Shown here piece after piece: positions 1 through 7,540 of a stretch of DNA of 64,000 bases (positions within the stretch are counted from its first letter, which is position 1; each line of letters begins with the position of its first letter). Location: contig CAVXBB010000015.1 in the NCBI GenBank assembly GCA_963759875.1, forward strand, positions 1,984,001-2,048,000, given 5' to 3'. The position numbers and the translations under genes are program-made. Under the pieces are notes generated by a model, which saw nothing but the letters and a program-made list of their open reading frames with translations, searched no databases and was not told the DNA's origin. Source of the DNA: JAFAGX01 sp963759875. GTDB lineage: Bacteria; Acidobacteriota; Terriglobia; Terriglobales; Acidobacteriaceae.

Positions 1-202
1 GCAGAAAAACTCCAGCGGAAACCGACGCAAGGACGATGAGTGAAATATCAATGGTGCGATGTAAAGTTTGGCGGCTGCGGCAATGCTCGCAAACTTTGAA
101 GTGGGCCTCGTAGTCTCCCCGCATCTCGGGCGCGAGACCGGAAATGTCATAACGCCAGCCCGCCAGGATCTTCCCGACAATGGGATCAACGCACTGACTC
201 AT
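1..202 (-). CDS. Small zinc-finger membrane protein, partial at window edge
   Basis: The reading frame starts at an ATG at 200-202 and runs off the left edge with no stop, giving 67 residues. It begins MSQCVDPIVGKIL and contains H-x3-C-x2-C (HFKVCEHC), the right half of a zf-HC2/anti-sigma type zinc finger. A hydrophobic stretch starts just before the edge (ISLIVLASVSAGVFL), so it is probably an inner-membrane protein with a cytoplasmic zinc-binding head. It lies 16 nt downstream of the metallo-hydrolase stop on the same strand, so the two may be co-transcribed. I recognise it as a type conserved in Acidobacteria, but I cannot name a function. Confidence 0.7.
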   Translation of the reverse strand, partial: MSQCVDPIVGKILAGWRYDISGLAPEMRGDYEAHFKVCEHCRSRQTLHRTIDISLIVLASVSAGVFL

Positions 203-218
203 ACTGATAATGATCTAC

Positions 219-1022
219 TCACAATCGAATTGGTTGCATGTTTTCCGATTGCTTGGCCAGCAACACACGGTTGTGCAATAACGTTTGGCGTGGCGCGAGC
301 GCCCCTTCAGCAGCGCGCAACGCAATTTGCGGATGATTGTTCTGCTCTGAGAGATGCGCTAGCACAATAAACGCTGCATTCCCATCATAATCCCGAGCAA
401 AAAATTCCGCGAGTTTTTCATTGGACAAGTGCCCTACGCGGCTCATAACACGCTGCTTAACCGACCAAGGATAGGGCCCATCGCGCAACATCTCCAGATC
501 GTGGTTCGACTCCAAGACCAGAACGTCACAGGCGCGAAGGTGGTCGCACACGCTCGGTGGCATGTATCCCAGATCCGTGGCAAAACCAATTTTCACGCCT
601 TCCGCGCGGAAGGTGAATCCCACTGGATCTGCCGCATCATGCGGAATGGTGAAAGGCTGGATCTCGATATCGCCAATGCGAAAGCTGCGCCCAGAAGAGA
701 AGAACTCGATCTTCTGCGTATCCGGAAGTTCGCCGGTCGCGTCTTTCACGCCTCGTGCCCAGGCCTGATGGGTAGCGCCAGTTATAAACACCGGCACGTT
801 CAGCTTTCTGGCCAAGACCAACAGGCCGTACACATGGTCGGCGTGTTCATGGGTGATAACAATCGCGGAAAGCGAACGCGCATCATCTCCCACTGCCTTC
901 ATCCGTTTGAATGTTTCGCGGCAAGAGATTCCCGCGTCAACCAGGATGCGGGTTGACGAGCTTTCCACGATGGCAGAGTTTCCCCGGCTGCCGCTCGCTA
1001 GCACGGAGACAGAGACTCCCAT
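219..1022 (-). CDS. MBL-fold metallohydrolase (YycJ/WalJ-like)
   Basis: This 267-residue protein has the metallo-beta-lactamase signature THEHADH (H58, H60, D62, H63) in the usual N-terminal third. A second metal-ligand region lies in LESNHDLEML and GHLSNE. The opening VSVLASGSRGNSAIV is typical of the YycJ/WalJ branch, probably a nuclease or phosphodiesterase-type hydrolase in the cytoplasm. Length matches the family. It is followed closely by the zinc-finger protein on the same strand. The family call is strong; the substrate is unknown. Confidence 0.88.
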   Translation of the reverse strand: MGVSVSVLASGSRGNSAIVESSSTRILVDAGISCRETFKRMKAVGDDARSLSAIVITHEHADHVYGLLVLARKLNVPVFITGATHQAWARGVKDATGELPDTQKIEFFSSGRSFRIGDIEIQPFTIPHDAADPVGFTFRAEGVKIGFATDLGYMPPSVCDHLRACDVLVLESNHDLEMLRDGPYPWSVKQRVMSRVGHLSNEKLAEFFARDYDGNAAFIVLAHLSEQNNHPQIALRAAEGALAPRQTLLHNRVLLAKQSENMQPIRL

Positions 1023-1268
1023 GCGCGAAGCATACTCGCTGCGATTGTGGAAAGGCGATAACTTTCTGGATAGCCGAGACTTTGGTGCAGTCAGGCAGCG
1101 GCCAGTTCCTTTAGTGCAGGCGCGTTTCGTATCTCGTGATTATTACCGAGTAAGACATCCGAATTTCCGGCGTTCAAATAGCGCGCCCCTGTTGCTGATT
1201 TGGGCCTGGCTTAGCCACACCCTCTTTGGAAATGGCTCGATAGCACTCACGGCGCAAGTCCCCGCTAA

Positions 1269-1685
1269 CTACTTTTTCAAAAGTTCCTTGGCTCCGCGGC
1301 GGAAAAACGAACCGCCGTAAGCTCCGGCAATGCCCGTGAGAAATCCGAGGAAGGATTCGTAGATTTGTGCCCGGTAGGGCTTTTGAGTAAGGATCAAATA
1401 AGCGAGCAGTTGAACGGCAGGTACAAAAATCGCGACGTTAATCGTCCATCGCCAGGGCTTCGCGGGACGGAGGATTCCTAGTAGCATTGTGCACGCGAGC
1501 ACAAAAAGAGCGGTCAGCAGCAGGTCGCCGACTTTTACGTCCAGAATGCCCGCACAGATCCCGAGAATGGCGCCCAAGATGTAAATGGGTATGTCGGCGC
1601 CAGCCGTGCAGGCCAGTACGGAATTATTTGCCGGCTTAGTACTGATAGAAGCCTCTGCCACTCTTTCTTCCCAACCAGCCCGCAT
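1269..1685 (-). CDS. Four-helix membrane protein of unknown function
   Basis: The frame encodes up to 138 residues with four hydrophobic segments (IYILGAILGICAGIL, LLLTALFVLACTMLL, INVAIFVPAVQLLAYLIL, FLGFLTGIAGAYGGSFF). It ends in a basic tail RRGAKELLKK, consistent with a small inner-membrane protein. The ATG at 1685 overlaps the end of hbd by about 50 nt. The N-terminal 25 residues look unlike protein, so a later GTG (about 1661) or CTG start after the hbd stop is possible. It sits directly downstream of hbd on the same strand. I do not recognise the family. Confidence 0.6.
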   Translation of the reverse strand: MRAGWEERVAEASISTKPANNSVLACTAGADIPIYILGAILGICAGILDVKVGDLLLTALFVLACTMLLGILRPAKPWRWTINVAIFVPAVQLLAYLILTQKPYRAQIYESFLGFLTGIAGAYGGSFFRRGAKELLKK

Positions 1686-2484
1686 CTACCATTTTGATGA
1701 GTAGCGGGCAGGGCCGATATTTTGGGTCGCCCAGCCCGTTCTGCAGGACGCGCATGATGTCCAGGCAGACATCGAGGCCAATGAAATCCGCCAGGGCCAA
1801 AGGGCCCATCGGATGCGCCATTCCCAGCTTGAAAACCTGGTCGACAGCTTCGGGCGTTGCGACCCCTTCCATCACCGTGTACATGGCTTCATTCAATAGA
1901 GGCATCAGCACGCGATTGGAAACGAAACCGGGAGCATCATTCACCTCCACGGGAGTTTTCTCGAGCTTGATTGCTAATTCGCGCACCGTCTGGAACGTTT
2001 CATCCGTGGTCGCCAGCCCGCGGATCACTTCAACCAGTTTCATCACCGGTACGGGGTTGAAGAAATGCATCCCGATTACTTTTTCTGGACGCTTCGTCAG
2101 GGCGGCTAACTTGGTGATCGATATTGAGGAGGTATTCGACGCCAGGATAATTTCTGGGCGGCAAATTTTGTCGAGATCGCGAAAAATCTGAGCCTTAATT
2201 TCGAGCTTTTCGGTCGCCGCTTCCACCACAAAATCGCATGCCGCTAGTTTGGCACGATCGACTATAGTTTCGATTCGCCCCAAGGCTGCAGATTTGTCCG
2301 ACGCAGTGATTTTGCTTTTTGTAACCTCACGATCGAGGTTTTTACCAATCGTCTCCAAAGCGCGGTCAAGAAAGCGTTGCTCCACATCGCAAAGCAGCAC
2401 CTGGCAGCCGGTTCGGGCAAAAACATGAGCAATGCCGTTGCCCATAGTCCCAGCGCCGACCACTCCTACAGTTTCGATTTTCAT
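1636..2484 (-). CDS. hbd: 3-hydroxybutyryl-CoA dehydrogenase
   Basis: This 282-residue protein has an N-terminal NAD-binding Rossmann motif GAGTMG (residues 10-15) and the family motifs MHFFNPVP (catalytic His) and NDAPGFVSNR. The C-terminal helical domain ends GRKSGRGFYQY. It oxidises or reduces 3-hydroxyacyl-CoA with NAD(P) in short-chain acyl-CoA metabolism in the cytoplasm. Full family length with no odd residues. No other beta-oxidation genes are adjacent, so the pathway direction cannot be read from context. Confidence 0.93.
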   Translation of the reverse strand: MKIETVGVVGAGTMGNGIAHVFARTGCQVLLCDVEQRFLDRALETIGKNLDREVTKSKITASDKSAALGRIETIVDRAKLAACDFVVEAATEKLEIKAQIFRDLDKICRPEIILASNTSSISITKLAALTKRPEKVIGMHFFNPVPVMKLVEVIRGLATTDETFQTVRELAIKLEKTPVEVNDAPGFVSNRVLMPLLNEAMYTVMEGVATPEAVDQVFKLGMAHPMGPLALADFIGLDVCLDIMRVLQNGLGDPKYRPCPLLIKMVDAGWLGRKSGRGFYQY

Positions 2485-2676
2485 GTGATTTTCCGCTGCG
2501 GAAAGCTAAAAGTTTATCACTGGAACCGGAGATCTGACCGGAAAGAGAATCGAGGCTTTCCCAAACGCGAATGATCAGGAAAACGCCCGCTCGTTTGACA
2601 CCTTATCGGACGCCTGTAAAAATAATAGTCGGAATATTCTTTTAGCAGTCGATCAAACAAGATTCTTTTGCCCTTT

Positions 2677-2763
2677 GCCGAAGTGGCGGAATTGGCAGAC
2701 GCGCATGGTTCAGGTCCATGTACCCGCAAGGGTGTGGGGGTTCGAGTCCCTTCTTCGGCACCA
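2677..2763 (+). tRNA. tRNA-Leu (anticodon CAG), CCA encoded
   Basis: The acceptor stem GCCGAAG (2677-2683) pairs with CTTCGGC (2753-2759). The discriminator A is at 2760 and CCA at 2761-2763 is genomic. The anticodon stem CATGG/CCATG encloses TTCAGGT, so the anticodon is CAG. A long variable arm (TACCCGCAAGGGTG) and GGTTCGAGTCC T-arm identify a class II leucine tRNA of 87 nt. Confidence 0.97.
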
Positions 2764-2849
2764 GGATTTACATAACAACCGAAACCACCTCAGCATTCAG
2801 ATTGAGTGCTGCAAACCACGACGAATGTTCGTGAGCGCTCCAGAAGACT

Positions 2850-3059
2850 TCAAACGGAATACCTAGGCTTACAGCAGTCACGCTTCACCCGCTTGTGCAC
2901 TCGCGCGAAATCACCTGCATTGAGTTGATGATTATCCAGGCAGCCGCGTACTGTGACCTGCCCAGCGTTGTTTGAGGGCTGATCCGACCGTCTTTTTGCA
3001 AGCTGTGCCCACGAGATGCTAGCCAGGCAGAGCAAACTAACGAGCACCACACTTTTCAT
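2850..3059 (-). CDS. Small secreted protein, probably truncated
   Basis: A 69-residue frame starts MKSVVLVSLLCLASISWAQ, a clear Sec signal peptide with cleavage after WAQ. The following QVTVRGCL resembles the start of a small secreted domain common in Acidobacteria, which normally continues for another 60-100 residues. Here the frame ends soon after in a Lys/Arg/Cys-rich tail unlike that domain. The gene is therefore probably truncated by an indel. Function unknown; the domain comparison is from memory. Confidence 0.5.
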   Translation of the reverse strand: MKSVVLVSLLCLASISWAQLAKRRSDQPSNNAGQVTVRGCLDNHQLNAGDFARVHKRVKRDCCKPRYSV

Positions 3060-3281
3060 TCGAATCCGCCGCTCGGGTCTTGAGTTCCGATGGCATGCTA
3101 TCGATAACGTTTGCCTTTTGATCCAATCTTTCTCAGGTAGCTTCAGGCCGAGCCGCCGCGCGTTTACTTAGTAATCCGCACGCCACCAAGAAGGCGGCGT
3201 CCATGTCCTGAGAAGATAACTCTGCATCAAACACCGGGGAAGTACCATTCGGGTTTGCAGGGTACAAAGGGAGGTAAGTAG

Positions 3282-3524
3282 ATGAAGGATGTCGCTAAGG
3301 TATTACCCAGAACAAAACGGCAGGGCGAGGGTACACGCCAGTTGCGGTCGCTAGCTCACGATCTGAGCAACTCCTTAGAGACTATTCTGCAGGCATCATA
3401 CCTATTGGGACAGACGAAGCTGGACGATCACAGCCAGAAATGGCTGAAGCTTATCGACAACGCTACGAAAGATGCAGTGCGCCTTAACCGGCAAATCCGC
3501 GAAGTTCTGAAGGCCCAGAGTTAA
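3282..3524 (+). CDS. Stand-alone histidine-kinase DHp-like protein
   Basis: An 80-residue protein begins 9 nt after a strong GGAGG. Residues 23-80 form two amphipathic helices. The first carries LAHDLSNSLETIL, matching the H-box (HDLxNxL) of sensor kinases of the HDxNN type. The second (WLKLIDNATKDAVRLNRQI) looks like the DHp return helix. No ATPase domain follows before the stop and the next gene is unrelated. It may be a phosphotransfer or decoy dimerisation module. The homology is inferred from motif only. Confidence 0.55.
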   Translation: MKDVAKVLPRTKRQGEGTRQLRSLAHDLSNSLETILQASYLLGQTKLDDHSQKWLKLIDNATKDAVRLNRQIREVLKAQS

Positions 3525-3597
3525 CCCACGGTTCAGAACACAACCCCAATCAAAGACATAGAATTCTTCCGCTGCAGCATCGAAACTAGCTTGAGAT

Positions 3598-4377
3598 TTG
3601 AGCTTATGCCATAGTATTCCCATTCTGGTGTGGGAACATTCCAAGTCGATCCTGCTGCGATCTGGTTTTATGCTGCTGGCCCTGTGGTTGGGGTTTGTTG
3701 CTCTGATTTGGTGGGCCATGCAGCAGCCTCCGGAAAAGTTCGGGCGCGTGATGGCCCGCATGCCCGGTCCTGCGGTTTTTCTTTTGGCGCCGTTCGAAAC
3801 TCTTTGGACGCACGCGCGAGTTGGGACACTGCGGGTCGGGGATTCCGCTCCTGACTTCACATTGATGAAACTGGACAAGTCGGAAAAGATCCAACTGGCA
3901 TCCCTGGCTTCGCGCCAGCCGGTCGTACTTATCTTCGGCAGCTATACTTGACCGCCCTTTAGGCGGGAGGTTCCTGCCCTCAACAGACTCTACGACGAAT
4001 TTGGAAGCAAAATAGCATTTCTTGCGGTCTACATTCTCGAGGCGCACCCCAGCGACGTGTGGCAGATGGAAATCAATATTCGCGATAACGTCATCTTCGC
4101 CAGCCCGAAGGATGAAGATCAGCGAGCGTTGCTTGCGGGAGCTTGCGTACGGAAACTGGGGATCAAGTTTCCTGCGGTCCTCGATGAATTCGGCAACGCC
4201 ACGGAGCAGGCATACACTGCATGGCCAGATCGCATGTACCTGATCGATAGCAATGACCGCGTGGTCTACAAAAGCAGACCAGGGCCATTTGGATTCAAAC
4301 CAGACGAACTGCGTGCCGCAATTTCAGACCTTGTGGCCAAGCACAATCCCATTACAGTTTCTGCTGGTAAGCCGTGA
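3598..4377 (+). CDS. Membrane-anchored iodothyronine-deiodinase-like selenoprotein (UGA = Sec)
   Basis: Reading through the in-frame TGA at 3949-3951 gives one 259-residue protein. It has an N-terminal membrane segment (about residues 25-41, FMLLALWLGFVALIWW) and then a thioredoxin-fold domain opening VGDSAPDFTL. The UGA is codon 118 in GSYT-U-PPF, the deiodinase active-site motif GSxTUPPF. Thirty residues later comes VYILEAHPSD, with the E and H (E148, H150) conserved in deiodinases. The frame then runs on to 4377 without a break. A SECIS-like hairpin follows the UGA (3962-3978). Start is uncertain: TTG 3598, GTG 3628 or ATG 3670, none with a good Shine-Dalgarno. The enzyme is probably a reductive dehalogenase or peroxiredoxin-like selenol redox protein facing the periplasm. 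Substrate unknown; no sel genes lie in this window. Confidence 0.85.
3962..3978 (+). promoter_or_regulatory. Bacterial SECIS-like hairpin directing Sec insertion
   Basis: GGCGGGA (3962-3968) pairs with TCCTGCC (3972-3978): seven pairs including one G-U, closing a GGU loop (3969-3971). The hairpin begins 10 nt after the UGA. The E. coli fdhF SelB-binding mini-hairpin is also 17 nt, begins about 11 nt after its UGA and has GGU in its loop. The bulged U seen in E. coli is absent. A competing hairpin CCGCC/GGCGG (3952-3956 with 3962-3966) starts right at the UGA and excludes the SECIS fold. Confidence 0.75.
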
Positions 4378-4540
4378 TCTTCGGAGTTATTCCCGAAATG
4401 TCTGCCAGGTTGCGCGCGAAACGAATTGGCAGGCATGTTTCCTGCCTGGACAAACTCTGCCCTGTGCCCGGCATCAACACACGTGCAGTTTTGCGCGTCT
4501 TCTTCGCAATTGTGAACACGTCCGAGTTTTGGAGGAAAGT

Positions 4541-4678
4541 GTGCTGGCTGGGAAACGCTGCAGTCCCTGGCTGATTTACCTCGCGTTTGCAGTCATTGTA
4601 GTTGCCCTGGTTGCACTCGTGAGGTCGCGCCCTAACAATCCCGCTCCCGCGAGTACTCCTTTGCACCAGCCGCGCTGA
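4541..4678 (+). CDS. Putative 45-residue single-helix membrane protein
   Basis: A GTG start at 4541 lies 5 nt after GGAGG (4531-4535). The product is basic at the N terminus (VLAGKRC), then has one membrane helix (LIYLAFAVIVVALVALV) and a short Pro-rich tail. It follows the selenoprotein on the same strand by 163 nt. Shine-Dalgarno plus helix are the only support; no family is recognised. Confidence 0.35.
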   Translation: MLAGKRCSPWLIYLAFAVIVVALVALVRSRPNNPAPASTPLHQPR

Positions 4679-4696
4679 GGAGCGGGCCCATAAAGA

Positions 4697-5128
4697 TTAT
4701 TCAACCACAATGTCTTCACTCACCAACTGCTTATCATGCTCATCACTGCCGGTGAGTTCAAACGAATTTGTGGTCACGGCCTTTCCCTTTTCGATGCTGG
4801 TTATTACATACGAGCAGCCGAACCAGTGCGCTTCCGCAAGATCGGTCGAGGACCAGAGCGGTGGGTGATCGGGATGGGAGTGATAGAAGCCAAGAATATC
4901 TTCCCCGCATTCGCGCGCCTCACGCTGAATACGGATCAATTCTTTGGGATCAATGTTGTACCGGTTCTGCGGCGAATCAGCGCGCGTATTCCCACAACGC
5001 GCGACAGAGCTAACCACACGCTGATCCCCGTTCAATCGTCCAAGCAGCACTCCGCAGCACTCGTGCGGGTAGCTTTCTTCTCCGTGCCGACGGAGAGCGT
5101 CGTAATGGCGCCGCGAGACTCGTAACAT
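4697..5128 (-). CDS. JAMM/MPN+ metalloprotease (Mec-like, M67 family)
   Basis: From the ATG at 5128 the protein has 143 residues and the complete JAMM zinc signature: E23 (HECCG) and H83-S-H85-P-x6-S93-x2-D96. This is the single-domain bacterial form that cleaves isopeptide-like or thiocarboxylate adducts on small ubiquitin-fold sulfur carriers. It lies directly downstream of a cysM-type cysteine synthase on the same strand. In Mycobacterium the equivalent Mec protease releases cysteine from the CysO carrier after CysM. No CysO-like gene is visible here. An upstream TTG start (5161) would run into the repeat at 5131-5201, so I prefer the ATG. Confidence 0.85.
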   Translation of the reverse strand: MLRVSRRHYDALRRHGEESYPHECCGVLLGRLNGDQRVVSSVARCGNTRADSPQNRYNIDPKELIRIQREARECGEDILGFYHSHPDHPPLWSSTDLAEAHWFGCSYVITSIEKGKAVTTNSFELTGSDEHDKQLVSEDIVVE

Positions 5129-5130
5129 TG

Positions 5131-5201
5131 CCAAATTTTCAATTTCCAATTGTCGATTCAAAGTAGAGCAAGGGGGAATCGGAAATTGGAGATCGACAAT
5201 T
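5131..5201. repeat. AT-rich inverted repeat between cysM and the JAMM gene
   Basis: AATTGTCGAT at 5148-5157 is repeated inverted as ATCGACAATT at 5192-5201. Between them AATCGGAAATTGGA (5177-5190) is the exact reverse complement of a 14-mer found inside tgt (37614-37627). It looks like a dispersed intergenic repeat. Its right arm touches the cysM stop codon. Confidence 0.55.
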
Positions 5202-6223
5202 CATTCCTGCCAGAATCTCTCGCTTAGATACTTGTCTCCGGAGTCACAAAGGACAGTGACAAATACCGCCTGCTCGTTTTTCGGGAGGTCGCGAGCCAGC
5301 CGCAAACAGCCCGATATTGCCGCTGCGGCTGAAATGCCGACCAGCAACCCTTCCTCCCGGGCCAAACGTTTCGCCGTCGCGTACGCCTCTTCTGTGGCAA
5401 CGTCCAGATTGGCATCGGCGAGGGATGGATCGTAGATCAAGGGAATTATGGCGCTGGCCATGTGCTTGGCACCTTCAATGCCATGAAACGGCGAGTCGGG
5501 CTGCAGAGAAATGCAGCGAATCCGCGGATTGAGTTCCTTCAGCCGGCGGCTGGTACCAACAAAAGTTCCGCTGGTTCCCAGCATGGAGACAAAATGAGTG
5601 ATACGTCCTTCTGTTTGTTGCCAGATCTCATTCGCTGTGCCATGGTAGTGAGCCTGCCAATTGGCATCGTTTGAATACTGGTCAGCATAGAAATAGAGGT
5701 CCGGATGTTTGGCGGCCAGTTCACGGGCGACGCGGATTGCACCATCGGAACCGTCGGCTGGATCGGTGTAAATAATATTCGCGCCGTAGGCGTGCAGAAT
5801 ACGTTTGCGCTCGACGGAGACATTTTCTGGCATGCAGAGTGTCACGGGAAACCCCTGGGCGGCGCCGATCATGGCATAAGCGATGCCTGTATTTCCGCTG
5901 GTGGAATCCAGCAGAATTTTGCCGGATGTTAGCTTACCTGTGGCTTGCGCCTGCGCGACAATGTTGGCTGCGGCGCGATCCTTAACCGAACCGCCGGGAT
6001 TGAGCCATTCGGCTTTGCCAAGAATTTCTGCCCCTGCGAGATCGCGAGTGATGTTCGGAAAACGGAGCAAAGGTGTGTTGCCGATGCGGTCCAGGGGGAC
6101 TTGACCAAAATTCGCAAACCGTTGAGTCCTTTCACGGTAGGAGCGCAATTGTGCTCCGTTTACGGAGACCACATTAGCGGCCGCAGACGGTGTTGCGGCG
6201 AATTTAACCGATGTGCCCGACAT
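5201..6223 (-). CDS. cysM: Cysteine synthase (O-acetylserine / O-phosphoserine sulfhydrylase, CysM-like)
   Basis: This 340-residue PLP enzyme has GNTPLLRF near residue 49, the PLP lysine K81 in NPGGSVKDRAA, the substrate loop TSGNTG (108-113) and the phosphate-binding GTSGTFVGTS. It makes cysteine from an activated serine and a sulfur donor in the cytoplasm. About 35 extra N-terminal residues precede the core, so the true start could be later. The adjacent JAMM protease suggests the donor may be a thiocarboxylated carrier protein rather than free sulfide; this is inference from gene order. Confidence 0.88.
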   Translation of the reverse strand: MSGTSVKFAATPSAAANVVSVNGAQLRSYRERTQRFANFGQVPLDRIGNTPLLRFPNITRDLAGAEILGKAEWLNPGGSVKDRAAANIVAQAQATGKLTSGKILLDSTSGNTGIAYAMIGAAQGFPVTLCMPENVSVERKRILHAYGANIIYTDPADGSDGAIRVARELAAKHPDLYFYADQYSNDANWQAHYHGTANEIWQQTEGRITHFVSMLGTSGTFVGTSRRLKELNPRIRCISLQPDSPFHGIEGAKHMASAIIPLIYDPSLADANLDVATEEAYATAKRLAREEGLLVGISAAAAISGCLRLARDLPKNEQAVFVTVLCDSGDKYLSERFWQE

Positions 6224-6373
6224 AGGAAGCTGAAATGAGTGTGACCAACGTAATCTAATCGACAGTCGAATTAGCCATCAAACCTAAGCTCCTTAGATTA
6301 TAAAAGAGCCTGTTTGGTTCCAGAGGCGACTGAGGTGCTTTTGAGCAGATCCGGCATCTAACCGGGACAAAGG

Positions 6374-6862
6374 ATGAAAATGCCTAAAGTTGAAGAGCAA
6401 CGGACATACGAAGACGTTCTAAGTTGGCTGCGCGATCATGGCTTTGATCTTATCGAAGCTCCGGGAACGCAAGGGCGCGTGTTCTTGAAGAAATACAACG
6501 TCTCAGCCGCTATTCAAAAAAATGGCGACGATCACGCCAAGATTTTTGCGTACCCCGGCTACCTGATCGGCAGCGAAATTTCGAAGCTGGTTAACAAAGG
6601 CTACCAGCAGTTCCTGAAGACCGCGAAGACCGAGGTTCCAGCGACCGCGGAACATCTCAAAGCTCTGCAGCAGTTCACTGAGGAATTGAAAGAAGGTTTG
6701 GGACTGCCGAGCCTTTACAACGAATCCTTGGGCACAGTAAGCGAATCCTATCACTACGATCGAATTCAGGACCGCGACAAGCCTGTTGCGGAGCGTCCCA
6801 AGCGCGCCTGGGAACCCGTGGGAGTTATGGCAGGAGGCATCGTTAAGAAAAGCCGCGCGTAG
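6374..6862 (+). CDS. Conserved hypothetical protein
   Basis: A 162-residue soluble protein with no signal peptide or membrane helix. A mixed alpha/beta first half contains YEDVLSWLRDHGFDLIEAPG and VSAAIQKNG, then a helical middle, then a basic tail ending VMAGGIVKKSRA. The ATG at 6380 (third codon) is better placed relative to AAGGA than the ATG at 6374. No enzymatic motif is recognised. It stands alone between cysM (divergent) and the next hypothetical. Confidence 0.75.
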   Translation: MKMPKVEEQRTYEDVLSWLRDHGFDLIEAPGTQGRVFLKKYNVSAAIQKNGDDHAKIFAYPGYLIGSEISKLVNKGYQQFLKTAKTEVPATAEHLKALQQFTEELKEGLGLPSLYNESLGTVSESYHYDRIQDRDKPVAERPKRAWEPVGVMAGGIVKKSRA

Positions 6863-7037
6863 TGTACATGGAGCTCTTGCATGCCGCGCCGCTTGCGAGA
6901 CGTGGGAACAAAATAGAGGTTGCACCCGAAGTCCACAGACAATGACCCAGTCGCCTCACTTCTGTAACCAGCGGACCTCTTCCATACTTCCTTGCCAGGC
7001 CTTATGCTGTTTCGGATACTGATTCCAGCAATCTACT

Positions 7038-7436
7038 TTGTCAGTGACCGTTCCATTTCATCTTTATGCGTGGGTTTTGGCCGGTTCAGGCGCAGCTTTG
7101 GCGGCGTATGTCCTGCTACGCCGAAAGCGCAAAGGACCTGAGGAAATTGAGCGCGAACGCAGAGCTTGGCTCGACCGAATCGGACGGATCACGGATGGCA
7201 CGGTGATCGATGTCCAGGAAATCAGCAGCAACGGCGATCAGCCCTCCACGATGCTGATCTTTCGGTACGACGTCGCGGGTGTCTCGTATGAAGCTTCTCA
7301 GGACATCACTTACCTGCGGCAGCTGATCAATCTCCATTCTTGCCGCCTTGGCCTGCCTACATCCGTTCGCTACGACCCGCAGAATCCTGGGAATTCAATT
7401 GTCGTGTCTGAGAGTTGGATGGGGCTGAGGCAGTAG
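7038..7436 (+). CDS. Membrane-anchored DUF3592-like protein
   Basis: This 132-residue protein starts at TTG 7038. One membrane helix (residues 8-26, YAWVLAGSGAALAAYVLL) is followed by a basic stretch RRKRKG. A beta-rich domain follows with GTVIDVQE, FRYDVAGVSYEASQ and VRYDPQNPGNSIV, the pattern of DUF3592 proteins (Y-x-x-x-NP). Probably an inner-membrane protein. Function unknown. Confidence 0.65.
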   Translation: MSVTVPFHLYAWVLAGSGAALAAYVLLRRKRKGPEEIERERRAWLDRIGRITDGTVIDVQEISSNGDQPSTMLIFRYDVAGVSYEASQDITYLRQLINLHSCRLGLPTSVRYDPQNPGNSIVVSESWMGLRQ

Positions 7437-7540
7437 GGCGTCCTTCATCTTTCGCCATGGCCGCTTGACCGAGCTATCACAGCCTTTCCATCCAAAGAGG
7501 AAGAAGAGCGAACGACCAAGGAGAAGGACCGGCGGCGTTT

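Noticed and set aside
429..956. Long plus-strand frame opposite the metallo-hydrolase
   Set aside because: Shadow of the minus-strand gene, which carries a complete metal-binding motif. The plus-strand translation matches nothing.
3949..3951. In-frame TGA as a nonsense mutation or sequencing error
   Set aside because: The frame is unchanged before and after, the site is exactly the deiodinase Sec position, and a SECIS-like hairpin follows. The true errors in this window are frame shifts, not in-frame stops.
4374..4574. Frame overlapping the selenoprotein stop (GTGA overlap)
   Set aside because: No Shine-Dalgarno, mixed composition with scattered Cys/Arg, and the better-supported 45-residue frame overlaps its end in another frame.
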